From positions 1 to 64,000 of the forward strand of contig NZ_FQZA01000015.1 in assembly GCF_900141995.1 (NCBI RefSeq): DNA of 64,000 nt. The letters run 5' to 3'. Origin of the DNA: Palleronia salina. Lineage in GTDB: Bacteria; Pseudomonadota; Alphaproteobacteria; Rhodobacterales; Rhodobacteraceae. Below the pieces are notes generated by a model. The model had not been told where the DNA came from. It searched no databases and saw nothing but the letters and a program-made list of their open reading frames with translations. The translations under genes were made by a program, and so were the position numbers. Shown here piece after piece: positions 1 through 8,983 of the stretch. Numbering within the stretch: position 1 is the first letter of the stretch; each line of letters starts with the position of its first letter.

Positions 1-1176
<1,176 letters not shown>

Positions 1177-1227
1177 TCGGAACGCATCCCGGCGCACCCC
1201 GCCGGGATGACCCGAGACCGAAAGCGC

Positions 1228-1252
1228 AAAGGCCCCGCGAGGGGCCTTTGTC
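1228..1252 (+). terminator. Intrinsic terminator of tuf
   Basis: A perfect 9-bp stem, AAAGGCCCC paired with GGGGCCTTT, encloses a GCGA loop 51 bases after the tuf stop. The stem ends in T residues and is followed by a short mixed T stretch, which fits a rho-independent terminator. Confidence 0.8.
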
Positions 1253-1418
1253 GTGCCGGCCCCCCTGCATCCCCACGGGCGCGGTGTCAGGGCATTCTTC
1301 GCCGTCCTGACGCGAAACGACCCGTGCCGTTGAACCGGCGCACCGCGCATTTCGTTGCAAGCGCAGGGACCGCGCCGGTAGAGGGTTCGGGACCGCGCGA
1401 CCGGAAAGGACCCCGCCC

Positions 1419-2387
1419 ATGGATCGACATATCGTCCTTGCCCACCGACTGGCCGGTGACGGCGCCGCGATCGACACCGACGAGGACATTTCCGAGGCGC
1501 TGGCCGCCGATGGCTGCGCCTGGGTTCACCTGTCATTCGACCGCCCCGAAACCGCGATCTGGATCGAGCGGCATCTGGACTATCTCGATCCGTCGATCCG
1601 GGCCGCCCTGACCGAACCGATGAGCCGACCGCGCGCGCTGCGGATCGGCGCGGGCCTGCTGCTGATCCTGCGGGGCATCAACCTGAACGAAGGCGCCGAC
1701 CCCGAGGACATGGTGTCGCTGCGCGTCTATATCGACCCCGCCCGGATCGTGTCGCTGTCGCGGCGCAAGCTGCGATCGGTGGGCGAGCTGTCGGATCGCA
1801 TCGCGCGCGGGCAGGGGCCCGAGGACGCGGGCGCGTTCCTGGCCGACCTGGTCGAGCTGCTGACCGACAGGATCGAGGCGCAGGTCGCCGACCTCGAGGC
1901 GCGGAGCGAGGCGCTCGAGGCGGCGGTCATCCAGGATCCGATGCCGAACCACGCCGCCGAGACAACCGATCAGCGGCTCGAGGTGGCCGACCTGCGCCGC
2001 TTCCTTCCCGCCCAGCGCGACGCCGTGCGCGACTGCCTGCGGGCTGGACTGGACTGGGTCGACGAGGCCGATCACGCGAAGCTGGGCGAACAGCTCGACC
2101 AGCTGACCCGCGTGACCGAGACGCTGGATGCCGTGCGCGAACAGCTGGCCACCATCCGCGCCGAGATCGACGGCGCCCGCGACGAGCGGCTCAACCGCAA
2201 TCTCTACGTGTTGTCGGTGATCTCGGCCGTGTTCCTGCCTTTGGGCTTCATGACGGGCCTGATGGGAATCAACCTCGCGGGCATGCCGGGCGCGTCATGG
2301 CCGCCCGCCTTCTGGGTGTTCAGCGGGTCGATGGTGGTCATGGCGGTGGCGGTGCTGGCGGTGCTGCGGCTGTTCCGCGTGCTTTGA
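1419..2387 (+). CDS. CorA-family divalent cation transporter, ZntB-like
   Basis: This 322-residue protein belongs to the CorA/ZntB superfamily of pentameric cation channels or transporters of the inner membrane. Residues 1-260 form the soluble, charged, helix-rich cytoplasmic funnel. Two membrane segments lie at the C-terminus. The signature after the first segment reads GLMGINLAG, so the pore loop has GIN where CorA has GMN, as in ZntB-type proteins. A GGAAAGGA ribosome-binding site sits at 1402-1409. It stands alone between the tuf terminator and a converging small gene. Zinc or other divalent transport is inferred from the family; the ion cannot be read from the sequence. Confidence 0.9.
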   Translation: MDRHIVLAHRLAGDGAAIDTDEDISEALAADGCAWVHLSFDRPETAIWIERHLDYLDPSIRAALTEPMSRPRALRIGAGLLLILRGINLNEGADPEDMVSLRVYIDPARIVSLSRRKLRSVGELSDRIARGQGPEDAGAFLADLVELLTDRIEAQVADLEARSEALEAAVIQDPMPNHAAETTDQRLEVADLRRFLPAQRDAVRDCLRAGLDWVDEADHAKLGEQLDQLTRVTETLDAVREQLATIRAEIDGARDERLNRNLYVLSVISAVFLPLGFMTGLMGINLAGMPGASWPPAFWVFSGSMVVMAVAVLAVLRLFRVL

Positions 2388-2406
2388 CGCGTCGCCGGCG
2401 CCCGGC

Positions 2407-2673
2407 CTAGTCGCCGCCGTCGCCGTCCCCGCACGCCCCCCAGTCGCCACCGTCGAAACTGTCGCCCGGTCTTTGGCCCAGGCCCGGATGCGTGTGCGAT
2501 CTGCGGGTGCGGCCCAGCGGGGTTTTCCAGCTATAGACGGGGCTGCCCAGGGGTGTCCTCGTCCGGCGAAGCGTGCGCACCTGCACCACGTGCGCGAGCC
2601 CCCGCCATGCGAGGCCGCCCACCAGCCAGGCCACCAGCAGCCATGCCAGCCATTCGAGATCGAGCGTGAGCAA
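2407..2673 (-). CDS. Small membrane-anchored protein with Gly/Asp-rich tail
   Basis: The predicted 88-residue protein has a hydrophobic N-terminal segment at about residues 8-25, a basic middle and an unusual tail (FDGGDWGACGDGDGGD). It starts with TTG, a choice supported by a strong GGAGGG Shine-Dalgarno sequence placed 4-5 bases upstream on the minus strand. I do not recognise a characterised family. Small proteins with one membrane helix and a Gly/Asp/Cys-rich end recur in Rhodobacteraceae annotations as hypothetical proteins. It converges with the ZntB-like gene, whose stop lies only 20 bases away. Confidence 0.6.
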   Translation of the reverse strand: MLTLDLEWLAWLLVAWLVGGLAWRGLAHVVQVRTLRRTRTPLGSPVYSWKTPLGRTRRSHTHPGLGQRPGDSFDGGDWGACGDGDGGD

Positions 2674-2758
2674 CCGACCCTCCGTTCTGCACCGGGCCAG
2701 TCATCGCACGCGATTGGGGCAGGAGATTGGCCGGACGGACCGGGCTTTCGCGCCATAC

Positions 2759-2790
2759 GAAAACACCCCCGCAGAGAACTGCGGGGGTGT
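2759..2790 (-). terminator. Terminator of the ferritin-like gene
   Basis: A 12-bp perfect stem (ACACCCCCGCAG with its complement) closes an AGAA loop. Read on the minus strand it is followed by TTTT, so it terminates the minus-strand gene at 2832-3329. Confidence 0.85.
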
Positions 2791-2831
2791 GTCGGGCGCG
2801 GCGGGTCAGGCCGCGCCGGAAAGATCGGGGA

Positions 2832-3329
2832 TCAGGCCGCGGCGGCGTTCACGCCGCCCTTGGTGGCGATCTCGGTCATGTGCCGGTCGCCATCGTAGGT
2901 CTGGTCGAGGCATTCCTGCAGGATCGCCGCGTCGCCGTCCAGCTTCAGCCGGTTGGCGAAGGCGACGAGGCAGCCATAGCCGGCCAGCGCATAATGCACC
3001 ATCCGCTGGTATTGGGTGATGATCATGGCATCGCGCACGTCGCTATCGCCGAACTCTTCGTCGAGCGCGTGGGCATGCGCCTCTTTCACGAGACCTTCCA
3101 TGCCCTTGCAGAACTCGCCATCGGGGTTCACGCCGTGGTCCGAGCAGATCTGTTCGAGCTTCTGCATGCCGTCGGCAATGCCGGCGCTGCCCGCGGCCAT
3201 GGCTTCGCCGAGTTCCTTGTCCTCGGTGGCCTGACCAAGGGCGGTCGTCGCCTCGATCGACTGTTTGCAGGCGCTATAGAGGTCCTGGATCTGGTCGATA
3301 TAGACGTCTTTGAGGCTGTTCATCGCCAT
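2832..3329 (-). CDS. Ferritin-like DUF892 (YciE/YciF-type) protein
   Basis: This 165-residue helical protein opens with LKDVYIDQIQDLYSA, the typical start of DUF892 proteins, a ferritin-like four-helix-bundle family related to YciE/YciF and often linked to stress responses. Acidic and histidine residues that could be metal ligands recur through the helices (for example HAHALDEE). I chose the ATG at 3329 because GGAAGGAGA lies 7-8 bases before it; the open frame upstream has no site. A terminator follows directly. Metal storage or oxidative-stress protection is inferred from the fold only. Confidence 0.85.
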   Translation of the reverse strand: MAMNSLKDVYIDQIQDLYSACKQSIEATTALGQATEDKELGEAMAAGSAGIADGMQKLEQICSDHGVNPDGEFCKGMEGLVKEAHAHALDEEFGDSDVRDAMIITQYQRMVHYALAGYGCLVAFANRLKLDGDAAILQECLDQTYDGDRHMTEIATKGGVNAAAA

Positions 3330-3410
3330 GGTGTTATCTCCTTCCGTCGAAGTAGGCATTCGTTGCGAAAACAACATTCGCAGCCGCCCATTGTTCCACA
3401 CGATCCGGCC

Positions 3411-3440
3411 TTGACGGGGGCCCGCGCCTGCCATACGCAA
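3411..3440 (+). promoter_or_regulatory. Probable sigma70 promoter of tRNA-Trp
   Basis: TTGACG at 3411-3416 is a good -35 match. A poor -10 (CATACGCAA region, 3432-3440) follows at near-standard spacing, 10-20 bases before the tRNA start at 3451. The -35 is convincing and the -10 is not. Confidence 0.4.
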
Positions 3441-3450
3441 CACGCGGCCT

Positions 3451-3526
3451 AGGGGTATAGCTCAGCTGGTAGAGCGACGGTCTCCAAAACCGTAGGTCGC
3501 GGGTTCGAGCCCTGCTGCCCCTGCCA
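3451..3526 (+). tRNA. trnW: tRNA-Trp (CCA anticodon)
   Basis: The 76-base gene folds into a standard cloverleaf. The acceptor stem pairs AGGGGTA with TGCCCCT with one G-T wobble, the T-arm is GGTTCGAGC, and the anticodon loop CTCCAAA carries CCA at 3484-3486. The 3' CCA is encoded at 3524-3526. It is not followed by secE-nusG, which is a common arrangement for this tRNA in related genomes. Confidence 0.97.
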
Positions 3527-3549
3527 ATCCACCAAAAGACCCGCGAACG

Positions 3550-3894
3550 TCACGACGCGCAGCCGTCGTCCTTCAGCGGGTCATGCCCCCAGTTCATCAG
3601 TGAATACCGCCACGTGCTGTCCTCGAGATCACCGTTGGGCACCTGCGCGCAGTGACGATTGATGTAACCCACCACCTTTTGCATATGGTCCCACTGGGCG
3701 TCGGTCAGGTCGTCCTTGTTGGTGCGCTTGATCTTCACGATCTTGCGGCCCGACTGGTGACCCGTGGACTCGCCGCCATCGTCATCGCCCACCGACTTGC
3801 TTTCCTCGGTCTCCAGCCAGTCCTCGAGCTCTTGCGGCGCCATGTTCACGCGGTCGCCCCATTCGTCCCAGATCTCGTCTTTCGATTTTGCCAT
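3550..3894 (-). CDS. DUF3140 domain protein
   Basis: The 114-residue product begins MAKSKDEIWDEWGDRVNM and matches my recollection of DUF3140, a small hydrophilic family of unknown function. Its middle is acidic (GDDDGGE), followed by a basic stretch (RKIVKIKRTNKDDLTDAQ) that looks like a nucleic-acid or partner contact, then a segment with HMQKVVGYINRH. The ATG at 3894 has AAAGGA upstream; the longer open frame does not. It lies just downstream of the tRNA on the opposite strand and is divergent from the acyl-CoA synthetase gene. No catalytic motif is visible. Confidence 0.75.
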   Translation of the reverse strand: MAKSKDEIWDEWGDRVNMAPQELEDWLETEESKSVGDDDGGESTGHQSGRKIVKIKRTNKDDLTDAQWDHMQKVVGYINRHCAQVPNGDLEDSTWRYSLMNWGHDPLKDDGCAS

Positions 3895-4016
3895 TGCGTC
3901 TATCCTTTCGTTGCAGCGGCAATCGACCGGGTGTCCGTCGGGTTCCGCGCGGGCTCTGGTCATTGGCGTCGGCTTGGTTAGGGTCGGACGGATCAACGCC
4001 GTTTGGGAGGACGCGC

Positions 4017-5570
4017 ATGGCCATCATCACAAGCCCGCACGACACGATTGCCATCCCCGAGATGTCGATCACGGAACGCCTGATCGCCGGCCTGGAGGGG
4101 CAGGGCGACGCCGTCGTTCTCACCGATGGTCCCACGGGGCGCAGCTTGACCGCGGCGGCTTTGGAGGATGCGGTCCGCCGGCTCGCGGGCGGCTTGATCG
4201 ACCGGGGGCTGAAGCGCGGCGACGTGCTGGCGCTGATGGCGCCCAACGTGCCGGAATACGCAGTGGTCTTCCACGGCACGGCCTTCGCGGGCGGCACCGT
4301 GACCACGGTCAACCCGACCTACACAGCCCACGAGGTGCGCAAGCAGCTGACCGACTCGGGCGCAACCTGGCTGGTGACGGTGCCCATGTTCCTCGACACC
4401 GCGCGCGCGGCGGCAGAAGGCACCAAGGTCAGCCAGATCGCGGTGATCGGCGAGGCGCCGGAGGCGACGCCGCTGACCGCGCTCATGGGCGACCCGCTGG
4501 GGGCGCAGGTGCCGGTGGACCTGGAGCGGGACATCGTGGTGCTGCCCTATTCCTCGGGCACCACGGGCCTGCCGAAGGGTGTCATGCTCAGCAATCGCAA
4601 CATGGTCGCCAACGTGGACCAGACGCTGGCGGCACTGCCCATCGAAAAGGGCGAAAGCACGGTCGCCTTCCTGCCGTTCTTCCACATCTACGGGATGAAC
4701 GTGCTGATGAACGCCTTCCTGGCGGGGGGCGGCGCGCTGGTGACCATGCCGCGTTTCGAGCTGGAGCTGTTCTTGCAGCTCATCCCGCGGCACGGTGTGA
4801 AGAAGCTATACCTCGTGCCGCCCGTGGTGCTGGCGCTGGCCAAGCACCCGATGGTGGACGAACACGACCTGTCGTCGGTCAAGCAGCTCATCAGCGGGGC
4901 GGCGCCCCTGGGCGGCGACGTGGCCGACGCGGCGGCCAAGCGGCTGGGCGCCGTGACCACGCAGGCCTACGGCATGACCGAGCTGTCGCCCGTCAGCCAC
5001 GCGACGCCCCTGGCGCGGCCCAAGTCGGGCGCCTCGGGCGTGGCGATCGCCAATACCGAGTGCCGGATCGTGGATCTCGAAACGGGCGAGGATTGCGCCC
5101 CGGGCGGCGAGGGCGAGCTGTGGGTGCGCGGGCCGCAGGTGATGCTGGGCTACCTGAACAACGCCGAGGCGACCGCCGCCACCATCACCGAGGATGGCTG
5201 GCTGCGCACCGGCGACCTGGCCGTGGCGGACGAGGACGGATACTTCTTCATGCGCGAGCGGGTGAAGGAGCTGATCAAGGTGAAGGGTTTCCAAGTGGCG
5301 CCCGCCGAGCTCGAGGCCGAGCTGCTGGCCCACGACGCCATCACCGACTGCGCCGTGCTGGGCAAGCCCGACGACGAGTCGGGCGAGGTGCCGGTGGCCT
5401 TCGTCGTCGCGCAGGACGGTGCCGGGCTGTCGGCCGAAGACGTCACCGCCTTCCTGGCCGGGCGACTGTCGTCCTACAAGGTGCCGCGGGACGTGCGGCT
5501 GGTGGACGAGATCCCGAAGTCCGCCTCTGGCAAGATCCTGCGCCGGGTGCTGCGGGACGGGCTGGCCTGA
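4017..5570 (+). CDS. Acyl-CoA synthetase, 4-coumarate-CoA ligase-like
   Basis: This 517-residue enzyme belongs to the ANL adenylating superfamily and should activate a carboxylic acid with ATP and attach CoA in the cytoplasm. The P-loop PYSSGTTGLPKGV lies at about residues 177-189, YGMTELSP near 325, the hinge GWLRTGD near 404, and the catalytic lysine motif SASGKILRR at the C-terminus. The order and length match 4-coumarate/medium-chain CoA ligases. The start at 4017 is set by GGGAGG at 4004-4009. The true acid substrate, aromatic or fatty, cannot be decided from sequence alone. It is followed 3 bases later by the DUF3253 gene, probably in one transcript. Confidence 0.92.
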   Translation: MAIITSPHDTIAIPEMSITERLIAGLEGQGDAVVLTDGPTGRSLTAAALEDAVRRLAGGLIDRGLKRGDVLALMAPNVPEYAVVFHGTAFAGGTVTTVNPTYTAHEVRKQLTDSGATWLVTVPMFLDTARAAAEGTKVSQIAVIGEAPEATPLTALMGDPLGAQVPVDLERDIVVLPYSSGTTGLPKGVMLSNRNMVANVDQTLAALPIEKGESTVAFLPFFHIYGMNVLMNAFLAGGGALVTMPRFELELFLQLIPRHGVKKLYLVPPVVLALAKHPMVDEHDLSSVKQLISGAAPLGGDVADAAAKRLGAVTTQAYGMTELSPVSHATPLARPKSGASGVAIANTECRIVDLETGEDCAPGGEGELWVRGPQVMLGYLNNAEATAATITEDGWLRTGDLAVADEDGYFFMRERVKELIKVKGFQVAPAELEAELLAHDAITDCAVLGKPDDESGEVPVAFVVAQDGAGLSAEDVTAFLAGRLSSYKVPRDVRLVDEIPKSASGKILRRVLRDGLA

Positions 5571-5573
5571 CCG

Positions 5574-5807
5574 GTGGCATCGGACGAGGAGGTGGCAGAG
5601 GTATTGATGGCGCTGGCCCGCAGCCGCGGGCCCGACAAGACCTTCTGCCCGTCCGAGGCCGCGCGCCGGCTTGCGGATGACTGGCGGCCACTGATGGACG
5701 ACGTGCGCCGCGTCGCCGCCACGCTACCGCTGCGGGCGACCCAGCGGGGCCGTCCGGTCGATCCGGTGGCAGCACGCGGCCCGATCCGTTTGCAGATCAC
5801 GGAATGA
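5574..5807 (+). CDS. DUF3253 small winged-helix-like protein
   Basis: The 77-residue protein starts with GTG immediately after the ligase stop and overlaps the start of the next gene by 4 bases (ATGA). It contains the DUF3253 pattern: a helical N-terminus, GPDKTFCPSEAARRL, then DDVRRVAATLPLRATQRGRPVD. The family is thought to have a winged-helix-like fold of unknown role. Tight coupling on both sides suggests co-translation with the ligase and the transporter. Confidence 0.75.
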   Translation: MASDEEVAEVLMALARSRGPDKTFCPSEAARRLADDWRPLMDDVRRVAATLPLRATQRGRPVDPVAARGPIRLQITE

Positions 5808-6640
5808 GCGCCGGTATCTTCGCCGCCGTGATGGCGGCGGCCTTCCTGCACGCGGCGTGGAACAGCCTGATCAAGTTCGGCGCGTCCAAGATCACCGGCA
5901 TGCTGATCCTCACCATCGTGCAGGGGGTGGCCGGGCTGGTGATCCTGCTCATGCGGGACCTGCCGGGGCTCGAGGTGGTGCCGTGGCTGGCCGCCAGCGG
6001 GCTGTTTCACGCGGGATACAAGCTGTTCCTGGCGCTGGCCTACGAACAGGGCGACCTGAGCCGGGTCTACCCCATCGCGCGCGGCACCGCGCCGCTGATC
6101 GTCATGGCGCTGAGCGGGCTGGTCCTGACCGATGCGCTGACGGGTTGGGAATACGCGGGCATCGCCGTGCTGGGCGCGGGGATCCTCGGCATGGCGCGGG
6201 GCGTGTTCTCGGGCGGCGAGGCGGTGCGCCTGCTGCCCTTCGCCCTGGGCTCGGCGGCCATGACGGCGGGCTATTCCATCGTCGACGGGCTGGGCGCCCG
6301 GGTGTCGGGCGACGCGGTGACCTTCGTCGCGTGGCTGTTCTTTCTCGACATGGTGCTGTTCACGCCGGTCTGCCTGGCGCTGCGGGGGCGGGACGTGTTG
6401 CGGGCCGACAGGCGGGCCTGGGGCCTGGGGGCGCTGGCCGCGGCGGCGTCCTACGGCGCCTATGCCATCGCGGTCTGGGCCATGACCGTTGCGCCCATTG
6501 CCCTGGTGGCGGCGCTGCGCGAAAGCTCGATCCTTTTCGCGGTGCTGATCGGCTGGCTGGTGCTGGGCGAACGGATGCACCGGGGCAAGGCGCTTTCGGC
6601 CCTGCTGATCGTGGCGGGCGTCGCGCTGACCCGGCTCTGA
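5804..6640 (+). CDS. DMT superfamily (EamA) permease
   Basis: The 278-residue protein has about ten hydrophobic segments arranged as two five-helix repeats, as in EamA-type drug/metabolite transporters of the inner membrane. Conserved points include HAAWNSLIKFG in helix 1, RVYPIARGTAPL and ALRESSILFAVLIG in the second half. A distant paralogue with the same YP-RGT pattern lies at 38717-39619. The substrate is unknown. It ends 7 bases from the converging pcs gene. Confidence 0.88.
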   Translation: MSAGIFAAVMAAAFLHAAWNSLIKFGASKITGMLILTIVQGVAGLVILLMRDLPGLEVVPWLAASGLFHAGYKLFLALAYEQGDLSRVYPIARGTAPLIVMALSGLVLTDALTGWEYAGIAVLGAGILGMARGVFSGGEAVRLLPFALGSAAMTAGYSIVDGLGARVSGDAVTFVAWLFFLDMVLFTPVCLALRGRDVLRADRRAWGLGALAAAASYGAYAIAVWAMTVAPIALVAALRESSILFAVLIGWLVLGERMHRGKALSALLIVAGVALTRL

Positions 6641-6647
6641 CCCAGGG

Positions 6648-7343
6648 TCAGAGCTTTTCGCGGTAGATCCACTGCTGCGCGATCCCGGCGAAGACCAGGT
6701 AGATCGACAGGACGATCAGCGCCAGGTGCAGCGCATCGGAGGTCTGGAAGTTCTGCCACGCCGCGACGCCCGCCAGGACCGTCCACGCCAGTGCGGCCGG
6801 CAGCGTCAGCACGCGCCAGCGTTGCGTGCGGGTCGGGTGCACGAATTTCAGCGGCAGGAACATCGCCGCGGCCAGAAGGACCGTGATGATGAGGATCGTC
6901 CACCATTCCGGCTGGACCGCGAAGAAGACCAGCACCGCCATGTTCCAGCAGCCCGGGAAGCCCTGGAACGAGTAGTCCCGCGTCTTCATCCGCGTGTCGG
7001 CGAAGTAGATGACCGAGGTGTAGGTGATGACGATGATGGCGATCCAGCCCGTCCAGCCCGGTAGAAGGTCCGACCGGAACAGCGCGTAGGCCGGGATGAA
7101 AACGTAGGTCAGGTAGTCGATGATCAGGTCCATCAACACCCCGTCGAGCTGCGGCGCGTTCGTTCCCACGTCGTAGCGTCGGGCCAGCGGGCCGTCGATG
7201 CCGTCGACGAAGAAGGCCACCACAAGCCACAGCCACATGATGTCCCATTTCTGGTCCACCGCGGCCAGCATCGCCAGCATGGCGAAGACGGCGCCGCTGG
7301 CGGTCAGCAGGTGGACGAAAAGGGCCTTGATGCGCAGGGTCAT
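6648..7343 (-). CDS. pcs: Phosphatidylcholine synthase
   Basis: Pcs condenses CDP-diacylglycerol with choline to give phosphatidylcholine and CMP at the inner membrane. The 231-residue protein is highly hydrophobic and carries the CDP-alcohol phosphotransferase motif DG-x2-AR with later aspartates (DGIDGPLARRYDVG, then LDGVLMDLIID) near residues 50-80; the spacing is the variant seen in Pcs rather than in PssA or PgsA. GGAGG precedes the ATG at 7343; the longer open frame is not needed. It is the last gene of a probable nudC-SRPBCC-pcs run. Presence of Pcs predicts choline uptake and phosphatidylcholine in the membrane. Confidence 0.93.
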   Translation of the reverse strand: MTLRIKALFVHLLTASGAVFAMLAMLAAVDQKWDIMWLWLVVAFFVDGIDGPLARRYDVGTNAPQLDGVLMDLIIDYLTYVFIPAYALFRSDLLPGWTGWIAIIVITYTSVIYFADTRMKTRDYSFQGFPGCWNMAVLVFFAVQPEWWTILIITVLLAAAMFLPLKFVHPTRTQRWRVLTLPAALAWTVLAGVAAWQNFQTSDALHLALIVLSIYLVFAGIAQQWIYREKL

Positions 7344-7378
7344 GGCTGCCTCCTGCCGGATGGTGCGGCCAAGTGCAA

Positions 7379-7840
7379 TCAGATGCCGCCGGCCGGGCGG
7401 CGTTCGATCTCGCGCGCGAACTGGTCCAGCCGGCGATCCAGCCGCCGCGTCATCGACGTCTTGGCCAGCTTCAGGGACTGCACCAGAAGGCGGCCCTTCA
7501 TGGTGGTGGGACGGATATCCAGCGATACGAACATCCGCGCGCAGTTGGGCGCGACCTCCATCACCTCGACATTGAAGAGGGTGTGTATGCCATCCAGCTC
7601 GGCCTTGATCGCCAGCTGTGTGTCGGGGTCGTAGGTGACCACGCGCAGGTCGGCCTTGCGCGATCGGCCGCGATAGTCGAACCGGACCCGCCATGCCGCC
7701 ATGCCGCGGCTTTCGCCGTTGGTCAGGTCGACCTGCGCGCCGGCGGCCCGCGCCTTCTGTTCGAAGCGCGTGAAGTCGGTCAGTGCGGCAAAGACCCGGT
7801 CCGGGGCCACATCCACATCTCGGCGGGTGGAAATCTTCAT
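7379..7840 (-). CDS. SRPBCC (START/Bet v1-fold) family protein
   Basis: The 153-residue protein opens MKISTRRDVDVAPDRVF, typical of polyketide-cyclase or coenzyme-Q-binding-like SRPBCC proteins that form a hydrophobic ligand cavity. The C-terminus is a basic helix (RRLDRRLDQFAREIERRP). No catalytic residues are evident. It lies 35 bases before pcs and 31 bases after nudC on the same strand, so co-expression is likely. A lipid or quinone ligand would fit the pcs neighbour but is only inference. Confidence 0.82.
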   Translation of the reverse strand: MKISTRRDVDVAPDRVFAALTDFTRFEQKARAAGAQVDLTNGESRGMAAWRVRFDYRGRSRKADLRVVTYDPDTQLAIKAELDGIHTLFNVEVMEVAPNCARMFVSLDIRPTTMKGRLLVQSLKLAKTSMTRRLDRRLDQFAREIERRPAGGI

Positions 7841-7871
7841 GGCGCGTTTGTTGCCCAGCCCGCGCGGCGCG

Positions 7872-8828
7872 TCAATCCAGCGTGTCGGCCAACCAGTGAC
7901 GGATCAGGAAATGCGCGATGGCGCCGGGGCGCGCGGGTGCGATGTCGGGATGCTCGCCCGAGACGGCGCGCATCAGTTCTTCGCGCGAGACCCACAGCGC
8001 GTCCTCGATCTCGGCCGGATCGATGCGGATCTCGCGGCTGGTGGCGGTGCCATGGCATCCCAGCATCAGCGATGCCGGGAAGGGCCAGGGCTGGCTGGCG
8101 AGATAGCGCACGGGCCCGACGCGGATGCCGGACTCTTCGAAGGTCTCGCGCCGCACGGCGGCCTCGATGGTCTCGCCCGGTTCGACGAAACCGGCCAGCA
8201 GCGAATACATCCGGTCCGGCCAGCCCGGCGAGCGACCCAGCAGCAGGTCGTTGCCGTGAGTGATCAGCATGATCGCCACCGGGTCGCAGCGGGGGAAATG
8301 ATGCGCCCCGCAGGCGGGGCAGTCGCGCTGCCATCCGGCCTGCGCCATTTCGCTTTCGGCGCCGCAACGCGCGCAGAAACGGTGGATGCGGTGCCATTCG
8401 AACAGCCCGCGCGCCGTCGCCGCCAGTTCGGCCTCGCGCGGGGTGAGCCGGGTCATCAGAGCGCGCAGTTCGTGGAACCCGTGATCGTCGGGCAGGGCCG
8501 GGTGACGCTGCACCGACGGGTCCAGGAAAGCGTTGAGGCTTTCGGGCATCTTGTCCGGCTGCCAGCGGTCCAGCGATGCGGCCAGCAGGGGGCCCGTGTC
8601 GTCGACGCCCAGCAGGATCAGCGGCCCGGCATCTTGAAGGGCCTTGCTGTCCGGGGCGATCTCGCCCAGGCGCGGCGCGGTCGCATCGCCGCGGACCAGC
8701 GGTTTCCCGCGCCAGAAGAGCAGCACACGCGCGCCGGCGGCCTTGCGCTGGTCCTCGACGTCCTTGCGCAGGTACGCCGCACGATCCAGCCCGGATCCGC
8801 CAAAGGTTACCAGTTCGGCACGTTGCAT
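7872..8828 (-). CDS. nudC: NAD+ diphosphatase (NADH pyrophosphatase)
   Basis: NudC hydrolyses NAD(H) to NMN(H) and AMP and can remove NAD caps from RNA. The protein has an N-terminal domain, a zinc ribbon with CARCG and CPACG, the Nudix box starting GFVEPGET with the RE and EE residues in place, and the family-specific SQPWPFPASLM motif just after it. I prefer the ATG at 8828 (318 residues), which has AAGGTGG 5 bases upstream, over the GTG at 8837. It appears to head the nudC-SRPBCC-pcs run. Confidence 0.93.
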   Translation of the reverse strand: MQRAELVTFGGSGLDRAAYLRKDVEDQRKAAGARVLLFWRGKPLVRGDATAPRLGEIAPDSKALQDAGPLILLGVDDTGPLLAASLDRWQPDKMPESLNAFLDPSVQRHPALPDDHGFHELRALMTRLTPREAELAATARGLFEWHRIHRFCARCGAESEMAQAGWQRDCPACGAHHFPRCDPVAIMLITHGNDLLLGRSPGWPDRMYSLLAGFVEPGETIEAAVRRETFEESGIRVGPVRYLASQPWPFPASLMLGCHGTATSREIRIDPAEIEDALWVSREELMRAVSGEHPDIAPARPGAIAHFLIRHWLADTLD

Positions 8829-8887
8829 TTTGGCCACCTTCCCCGCGACGCTACGTCGCCCTAATCGCCAAGCATGAGGAGGATTGC

Positions 8888-8913
8888 AAGTGTGTCAGAA
8901 AGGTTGCACACTT
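8888..8913. promoter_or_regulatory. Inverted repeat in the nudC/metallophosphatase intergenic region
   Basis: AAGTGTG and CACACTT form perfect 7-bp arms around a 12-base spacer. The site sits in a locally AT-richer stretch between two divergent genes, next to TTGCAA, which could act as a minus-strand -35. It has the look of an operator; no regulator is implied by context. Confidence 0.25.
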
Positions 8914-8983
8914 CAACTTTTGGAGGAAGGATCCGCGTTGTGGATCAACGCACTACGCGGTTTGAAGGGATTTTTCGAGTTCC

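Noticed and set aside
3451-3526. tRNA-Trp as the start of a secE-nusG-rplK cluster
   Set aside because: The following genes are DUF3140 and an acyl-CoA synthetase; no secE or nusG frame is found.
5474-6580. Open frame of 368 codons opposite the DMT permease
   Set aside because: Composition is Gln/His/Arg-rich without motifs, and the transporter frame is clearly real.
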